A stretch of DNA of 64,000 nt, taken from JAGRGG01 sp965217265. Its GTDB lineage: Bacteria > Pseudomonadota > Alphaproteobacteria > Geminicoccales > Geminicoccaceae. Both the position numbers and the translations under genes were made by a program. The DNA is taken from assembly GCA_965217265.1 (NCBI GenBank), contig CBDCHP010000012.1, positions 62,001 to 126,000 of the forward strand, read 5' to 3'. Shown here piece after piece: positions 58,518-64,000 of the stretch (within the stretch, counting starts at the first letter, position 1; every line of letters begins with the position of its first letter). A model generated the notes under the pieces. The model was not told where the DNA came from, made no database searches, and saw nothing but the letters and a program-made list of their open reading frames with translations.

Positions 58518-59594
58518 ATCCTTATCCGGCTCCAACCCCTGCTCGATCGCCTCGCGCGCGTCCTCGCGGTCGTCCGGGCCGGCCTTCGGCTCGTCCTGCC
58601 GGGCGGCGGCCCGCGGCCTCAGGCAGAGGTCGGCCATGAAGGGGTAGTGGTCCGAGCCGATGTCGGGCAGGACCTCGATGCCGTTCAGCAAGAACTGGTC
58701 GGAGTAGAAGACGTGGTCGAGCGGCCACTTCAGCAAGGGCCAGTCGGCGTTGAAGGTGGCGTACTGGCCGCGGCCGACGCGCGGGTCGAGCAGGCCGCTG
58801 ATCAGGCGAAACAGCCGGCTCGTGTCCGACCACGCGACGTCGTTCAAGTCGCCCATCACCACGACCGGCGTGTCCGGCATCGCGCGCACCTCTTTTGCCA
58901 CCAAGAGCAGTTCGGCGTCGCGGTTGGCGGTGCGCCTGCGCGGCGGCGGGCGCGGGTGGACGCCGAACAGGACGACTTCGTCCCCGTTCGGGGCCACAAG
59001 CCTGACCCGCATCGAGGGGATGTTCGGCTGGACGAGGTGGCGCACCAGGGCGTCCTCGATCGGCCAGCGGCTGTAGAGCAGCATGCCGTAGCTGTTGTCC
59101 AAGGGTTCGAGGAGGTGGTGCGGGTAGTCCTTCTCCAGGCCCGCCACCCGCTTTGCCCACCAGCGATCCGTCTCCAGCAGCAAGACGACGTCCGGGCGGC
59201 GCTCATGGATCAGGTCGAGCAGCGGCTCGGACTGCCGGTTGTGGATGAGGACGTTCGCCGCCAGCAGCTTCAGCGAGGCACCGCCCGTGCAGCCGTCGGC
59301 CGGCGCCGCCTGGAGCGCGTGCAGGGGCGTGTAGGGCCAGATGCGCCAGCCCTGGTAGAGGGCGGCGGCGAGCAGGATCAGGGCGATCGCCAGGGTGCGC
59401 TTCTTGCCCCGGTCGAGGACGAAGGGGGCCGCGACGATGGCGATCAGGAGGAGGACCAGGATCTGGAGGCGGGGAAAATCCCACACCCGAACGTAGGCGC
59501 TGTTGGTGTCGGCGATCGGCAGCAGCGTCAGCGCCAGCGCCACCACCCCGATCGCGACGAAGATCCAGCGCAGCGCCCGTCGCAACCGTTCCAC
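58515..59594 (-). CDS. Membrane-anchored endonuclease/exonuclease/phosphatase-family protein
   Basis: The 359-aa protein has three N-terminal helices (about residues 10-95) and a C-terminal EEP domain: LLAANVLIHNRQSEPLLDLI, VVLLLETDRWW (catalytic Glu), VVVMGDLNDVAWS (Asp/Asn) and IGSDHYPFMADL (Asp-His). Substrates of such membrane members are unknown. Its stop codon lies in R12. Confidence 0.85.
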   Translation of the reverse strand: MERLRRALRWIFVAIGVVALALTLLPIADTNSAYVRVWDFPRLQILVLLLIAIVAAPFVLDRGKKRTLAIALILLAAALYQGWRIWPYTPLHALQAAPADGCTGGASLKLLAANVLIHNRQSEPLLDLIHERRPDVVLLLETDRWWAKRVAGLEKDYPHHLLEPLDNSYGMLLYSRWPIEDALVRHLVQPNIPSMRVRLVAPNGDEVVLFGVHPRPPPRRRTANRDAELLLVAKEVRAMPDTPVVVMGDLNDVAWSDTSRLFRLISGLLDPRVGRGQYATFNADWPLLKWPLDHVFYSDQFLLNGIEVLPDIGSDHYPFMADLCLRPRAAARQDEPKAGPDDREDAREAIEQGLEPDKD

Positions 59595-59642
59595 CTCTCG
59601 CCCGTTGGCCCGTTTTAACGGACCAGGAACGACGTTTCGGCG

Positions 59643-60041
59643 TCAGGGTTCCAGGTAGCCGACCGCCCGCAGGCGCAACTCGCCGCCGTTCGGGTCCTCC
59701 TTGAACAGGAACGCGGCGTCGGCCTCGGCGTGCGGCGGCAGGTAGTCGATCGTCAGCGCCGCCTCCTCGACCTCGCCGTCATTGAGCGTCAGTTCGGCGC
59801 GCAATTCCAGCGCCTCGGCCGGCTCGTCGCCGCGGTTGGCGACCATGACCGCGACCCGCCAGCCGGCGGCTTGGGCGGTAAAGTCGCCTTGCTCCATGAC
59901 GATGTCGGGCGGCGACTTCGCGTCGCTTCGCCAAGCATCGACGACGAGGTAGCCTACCATCAAGAGCAGAACCAGGGCACCCAAGCCGGCGATCGCGACC
60001 TCGACGATCGGGGTCTTGGCGCGGCCGTGTTCGTCGCTCAT
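59643..60041 (-). CDS. TIGR02588-family membrane-anchored protein
   Basis: The 132-aa protein has one N-terminal helix (VEVAIAGLGALVLLLMVGYLVVDA) and a periplasmic beta-rich domain (GWRVAVMVANRGDEPAEALELRAEL). It matches the TIGR02588 family, usually found beside TIGR02587 proteins, as here. Function is unknown. Confidence 0.82.
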   Translation of the reverse strand: MSDEHGRAKTPIVEVAIAGLGALVLLLMVGYLVVDAWRSDAKSPPDIVMEQGDFTAQAAGWRVAVMVANRGDEPAEALELRAELTLNDGEVEEAALTIDYLPPHAEADAAFLFKEDPNGGELRLRAVGYLEP

Positions 60042-60048
60042 GCTCTTC

Positions 60049-60930
60049 TCACAAGATGAGCCGCGCCGAGGCGGCGCCGAGTGCCCCTGGAAACCCGAGC
60101 ACCGCCGTCAGGTGCAGGGCCGTGCCGAACGACTGCCCGTCCAGGCGGCCGAAGAGCCACAAGACGACGAAGCTGGTCAGCAAGACGAGGGCGTAGCCCG
60201 GCAGGGTGAAGGCGAAGAACGCGCGCACGGGCGGCATGGCGCCCTCGCGGGCGTGCCCGCCCTTGAAGTCGAGGGCGTAGACGAAGGCGTGCAGGAAGGC
60301 GAGCGAGGCCGCCATCAAGACGAGCGCGTAGCCGACGTGCTCCTGCTCGATCGCGACCAGGACGACCTCCTCGGTCGGCGCCACGTTGAAGGCGAAGAAC
60401 AAGGCGCCCGCCACCATCAAGAGCAACTCGCCGCCGTAGCTCTCGTCCCAGCGCTCCGAGTCGTCCTCGTCGTCGTCCTCGACCGGGCCGAGCTGGCTGC
60501 GGGCGAGCACGGCCCCCATCGCGCACGGCACGGCTTCGAGCCCGATCGAGCCGACGATCTGGGAGAGCGAACTGTTGTGGTCGAGGACGCCGAACGCGAC
60601 CAGCGCCGAGGCCGCGGCGACGACGCCGATCAAGAAAGCGACGAAGGCGTCGATGACCGAGTCGCCGACGCCGATATTGTGGCGAAAGCCGCCGTAGTAG
60701 GCGAGGCCGGTGAGGAGCGGGACCGTCAACCCCAGCAAGAGCGCGAGGCGCTCCGGGTGCATGGCGAAGCCCAGCGTCCACATCTCCATCGTCATCAGCA
60801 AGGGCAGCCCGAACAGGATCGCGCCTGCGAACGCGCGCGCGAGCGCCAGCAAGAGCGCCCGGTCGGCGACCGGGCGCGCGTCCCCGACGGCGATCGGTTC
60901 GCCCCGGCCTGGAAGCTTCGAGCTTGGCAT
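60049..60930 (-). CDS. TIGR02587/DUF2391-family integral membrane protein
   Basis: The 293-aa protein has about seven helices, an N-terminal cytosolic lead and an acidic loop (EDDDEDDSERWDE). Family-like segments include GAILFGLPLLMTMEMWTLGF and NVAPTEEVVLVAIE. Function is unknown. It is 7 nt upstream of its TIGR02588 partner; the pair probably forms a complex. Confidence 0.82.
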   Translation of the reverse strand: MPSSKLPGRGEPIAVGDARPVADRALLLALARAFAGAILFGLPLLMTMEMWTLGFAMHPERLALLLGLTVPLLTGLAYYGGFRHNIGVGDSVIDAFVAFLIGVVAAASALVAFGVLDHNSSLSQIVGSIGLEAVPCAMGAVLARSQLGPVEDDDEDDSERWDESYGGELLLMVAGALFFAFNVAPTEEVVLVAIEQEHVGYALVLMAASLAFLHAFVYALDFKGGHAREGAMPPVRAFFAFTLPGYALVLLTSFVVLWLFGRLDGQSFGTALHLTAVLGFPGALGAASARLIL

Positions 60931-60945
60931 GGGATTTCCGGCCGC

Positions 60946-61410
60946 TCAGTCGAGCCCCGGCGCCGTCTCCTTCTTGATGGTGCGCAGCGCGAACTGCGAG
61001 CGGATGTTGGCGACGCCGGGCAGCCGGGCCAGTTGGGTGCGGTGCACGCGCTCGTAGTCGGCGGCGTCGGCGACCTCCACCTTCAAGACGTAGTCGGCAT
61101 TGCCGGCGGTGAGGTAGCACTCCTGCACGGCGGGGCAGGCCGGCACGGCGGCCTCGAAGGCATCGAGCGCCTCTTCGGACTGGGCGTTCAGCGTGATCTC
61201 GACCAGGACGGTCGCCGCCTTGTTGACGGCGGCCGGGTCGACGAGCGCCGTGTAGCCGCGGATCACCCCGGCCTCCTCCAGCCGCCGCACCCGGCGCAGG
61301 CAGGCCGAGGGCGAGAGGTAGGCCCGCTCGGCCAACTCGACGTTGCTCATCCGCCCGTCCGCTTGAAGCAGGCTCAGGATGCGGCGGTCCTGGCGATCGA
61401 GGTCGGGCAT
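60946..61410 (-). CDS. Lrp/AsnC-family transcriptional regulator (AldR-like)
   Basis: The 154-aa protein has an N-terminal HTH (LDRQDRRILSLLQADGRMSN, then LSPSACLRRVRRLEEAGVI) and a C-terminal RAM ligand domain (TAGNADYVLKVEVADAADYE). It probably senses alanine or another amino acid and controls the divergent ald gene. ATG 61410 fits the usual start MPDLDRQDRRIL; a GTG 24 nt upstream is an alternative. Confidence 0.92.
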   Translation of the reverse strand: MPDLDRQDRRILSLLQADGRMSNVELAERAYLSPSACLRRVRRLEEAGVIRGYTALVDPAAVNKAATVLVEITLNAQSEEALDAFEAAVPACPAVQECYLTAGNADYVLKVEVADAADYERVHRTQLARLPGVANIRSQFALRTIKKETAPGLD

Positions 61411-61441
61411 CGCGACGTTCCCACCGATTTTCACGTTCTTG

Positions 61442-61458
61442 GCGCAACTTTAGTGCGC
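61442..61458. promoter_or_regulatory. Likely Lrp operator between lrp and ald
   Basis: GCGCA, ACTTTAG, TGCGC forms an inverted repeat with an AT-rich centre, the pattern expected of an Lrp/AsnC site. It lies between the regulator start and the ald promoter and could serve both genes. Confidence 0.5.
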
Positions 61459-61510
61459 GAAGCCGCCGCCGCGCAACCCGGTTCGGCAGGATCTGCCCGT
61501 GGAATCGCGC

Positions 61511-61516
61511 TATAAT
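61511..61516 (+). promoter_or_regulatory. -10 box of the ald promoter
   Basis: A perfect TATAAT lies 35 nt before the ald ATG. No good -35 hexamer is visible at 16-18 nt spacing, which suggests activator dependence, plausibly on the adjacent Lrp-type regulator. Confidence 0.6.
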
Positions 61517-61551
61517 CCCGACCCAACGATCAGCAAGTGGAGGTGTCAGCC

Positions 61552-62676
<1,125 letters not shown>

Positions 62677-62733
62677 ATCGGGCACGCTCGGCCGGCCGCA
62701 TCGAACTCAAGGCGGATGTTGCGCTTTCGTGAA

Positions 62734-62778
62734 AGCCTTCTAGGCTCGGCACCATAATGAACGGCCTTCTCTAGGCCG
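62734..62778. promoter_or_regulatory. Two similar palindromes upstream of the universal stress gene
   Basis: AGCCT/AGGCT around TCT (62734-62746) and CGGCCT/AGGCCG around TCTCT (62762-62778) share the half-site GCCTTCT and lie on either side of CATAAT at 62753-62758, a plausible -10. They could be operator pairs. Confidence 0.4.
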
Positions 62779-62794
62779 GACGGGGGGAAAAGCA

Positions 62795-63232
62795 ATGACG
62801 AACAACGCGCTGCTCGTCGCCTACGACGACGACGACGGCAGCCGCCGCGCGCTCGACTTCGCCATCGAGCGGGCCAAGGCCCTGGGTGCGCCCGTGCACC
62901 TCGTGCACGTCCTGCAGTGGTCGCCCTACAGCTTCTTGACCCAAGAGGAACTGGCCGAGCGGCACAAGCGGCGCAACGAGGAGGTGGCGCGGGCGGAGAG
63001 CAAGGTCGTGGCGCCCGCGCTCGCGCGCCTGCGCGACGCCGGCGTCGCGACCGAGGCGGCGATCCGCTACGGCAACCCGGCCGAGATCATCTGCGAGATC
63101 GCCGAGGCCAAGGGCGTCGGCCAGATCGTCGTCGGGCGCCGCGGCGGCTCCAAGCTCTCCGAGCGCCTGTTCGGCGGCGTCGCCTCGGCGCTGGTCCAAG
63201 CCGCCCCGGTGCCCGTCACCGTCGTCCCTTAA
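62795..63232 (+). CDS. Universal stress protein (UspA family)
   Basis: The 145-aa single-domain Usp has LLVAYDDDDGSRRALDFAIE at the N-terminus and an ATP-binding-type loop VVGRRGGSKLSERLFGGVASAL (G-2x-G-9x-G-S/A pattern). It is probably a nucleotide-binding stress protein. A GGGGGGAAAAG ribosome site precedes the ATG. It stands between ald and the AGCS symporter gene. Confidence 0.9.
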   Translation: MTNNALLVAYDDDDGSRRALDFAIERAKALGAPVHLVHVLQWSPYSFLTQEELAERHKRRNEEVARAESKVVAPALARLRDAGVATEAAIRYGNPAEIICEIAEAKGVGQIVVGRRGGSKLSERLFGGVASALVQAAPVPVTVVP

Positions 63233-63274
63233 CAACTCAAAGAACAACCCCCTAAAATCACGGGAGAGAAGCGC

Positions 63275-64000
63275 TTGCGACCCATGGCATTCTTGGCGGC
63301 GTTGGGGGGCGTACTGCTTCCCTTCGCCGCCCTGGCACAGGAGGCGGCCGAGGAGGCCGCCGGCGGCATCGACGCCGCGATCAACAGCATCTTCGGCCCA
63401 GTCTCCTCGTTCGTCGCCGGCGTCATCTTCTACTCGGTGCCGATCGGCGGGGCCGACTTCCCGCTCATCGTCGGCTGGCTCGTCGCCGCCGCCTGCATCT
63501 TCACGATCTACTTCGGCTTCATCCAGTTTCGCGCCTTCGGCCACGCGATCCGCCTCGTCAAGGGCGACTATTCCGACCCGAACGACGCGGGCGAGGTCAG
63601 CCACTTCCAGGCGCTGGCGACGGCGCTCTCGGGCACGGTGGGCCTCGGCAACATCGCCGGCGTCGCGGTCGCGGTCTCCTTGGGCGGCCCCGGCGCCACC
63701 TTTTGGATGATCGTGGCCGGCCTCCTCGGCATGGCGTCCAAGTTCACCGAGTGCACGCTGGGCGTGAAGTACCGCAACGAGTACCCCGACGGCAGCGTCT
63801 CGGGCGGGCCGATGTACTACCTCTCCAAGGGCTTCGCCAAGCGGGGTCAGACGGCCTTGGGCAAATTCCTCGCCGCCTTCTTCGCCGTTTGCTGCATCGG
63901 CGGCGCCTTGGGCGGCGGCAACATGTTCCAGGCCAACCAAGCCTACCAGCAGATCGTCAACGTCACCGGCGACGAGGCCAGCTTCTTCGCCGACAAGGCG
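63275..64000 (+). CDS. Alanine/glycine:cation symporter (AGCS family), cut by the window end
   Basis: 242 residues are visible. The N-terminus looks like a signal (FLAALGGVLLPFAALA), then comes the AGCS core: FIQFRAFGHAIRLVKGDYSD, FQALATALSGTVGLGNIAGV, GPGATFWMIVAGLLGMASKF and the family signature region SGGPMYYLSKGF. It imports alanine with Na+ or H+. TTG 63275 fits the GGGAGAG site best; ATG 63284 is the alternative. It matches the adjacent alanine dehydrogenase. Confidence 0.9.
   Translation, partial: MRPMAFLAALGGVLLPFAALAQEAAEEAAGGIDAAINSIFGPVSSFVAGVIFYSVPIGGADFPLIVGWLVAAACIFTIYFGFIQFRAFGHAIRLVKGDYSDPNDAGEVSHFQALATALSGTVGLGNIAGVAVAVSLGGPGATFWMIVAGLLGMASKFTECTLGVKYRNEYPDGSVSGGPMYYLSKGFAKRGQTALGKFLAAFFAVCCIGGALGGGNMFQANQAYQQIVNVTGDEASFFADKA

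Overview
The window is a gene-dense, very GC-rich chromosomal segment of an alphaproteobacterium. The evidence is the dnaX-ybaB-recR and def-fmt-truA clusters, a small 4.5S SRP RNA between dnaX and nudC, a mesaconyl-CoA hydratase of the ethylmalonyl-CoA pathway, a DUF3775 protein and the alphaproteobacterial form of 5-formyl-THF cyclo-ligase. A Rhodospirillales/Geminicoccales-like host is my guess; the order cannot be fixed by eye.

Layout. 1-7.3 kb: isoquinoline-oxidoreductase-type molybdoenzyme (two subunits), mesaconyl-CoA hydratase, an orphan NuoE-NuoF fusion, a decayed amidohydrolase with a 20-bp tandem repeat, GNAT and SnoaL proteins. 7.5-12.9 kb: a MotA/OmpA-type envelope pair, DUF3775, a secreted Dps-like protein and a CPA2 K+/H+ antiporter. 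13-13.7 kb: PIN toxin-antitoxin pair. 13.8-19.9 kb: truA, fmt, def, recR, ybaB, dnaX, ffs, nudC. 20.3-24.2 kb: undecaprenyl-phosphate sugar transferase, msrA, tspO and a lipoprotein. 24.3-30.5 kb: aspS, rnd, a frameshifted fau, a SpeB-like ureohydrolase and DUF2270. 30.5-32.3 kb: a small acquired segment (broken IS5-family transposase plus MFS transporter). 32.3-38.4 kb: EamA exporter, pdxY and pdxH (vitamin B6), two SDRs, and a type III PKS with an ICMT-type methyltransferase. 38.4-46.6 kb: polyamine-type ABC importer with one ATPase and two tandem sets of binding protein and permeases. 46.7-49.7 kb: orphan phnM with DUF1045, and ppk2. 49.9-55.4 kb: dppABCDF peptide importer. 55.6-58.3 kb: rimO, an AT-rich foreign DUF4145 gene and a RelE/Phd module. 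58.5-64 kb: endonuclease-like protein, the TIGR02587/02588 pair, Lrp regulator, alanine dehydrogenase, UspA and an alanine:cation symporter (alanine use).

The most striking feature is a dispersed, gene-free intergenic element of about 140-155 bp with long terminal inverted repeats. Outer ends read TGAACGCTTCGCG; each arm has a GC-rich patch followed by a T-rich tract. I count nine near-complete copies and four fragments. At 11 of 12 loci the element abuts or overlaps a stop codon, and its end often supplies the TGA or TAG. Each arm resembles an intrinsic terminator for transcripts entering from outside, so the copies look like mobile or copied bidirectional terminators. The cores are modular (two types plus hybrids), one copy was split by the IS5/MFS segment, and one sits alone between divergent genes where promoters are expected.
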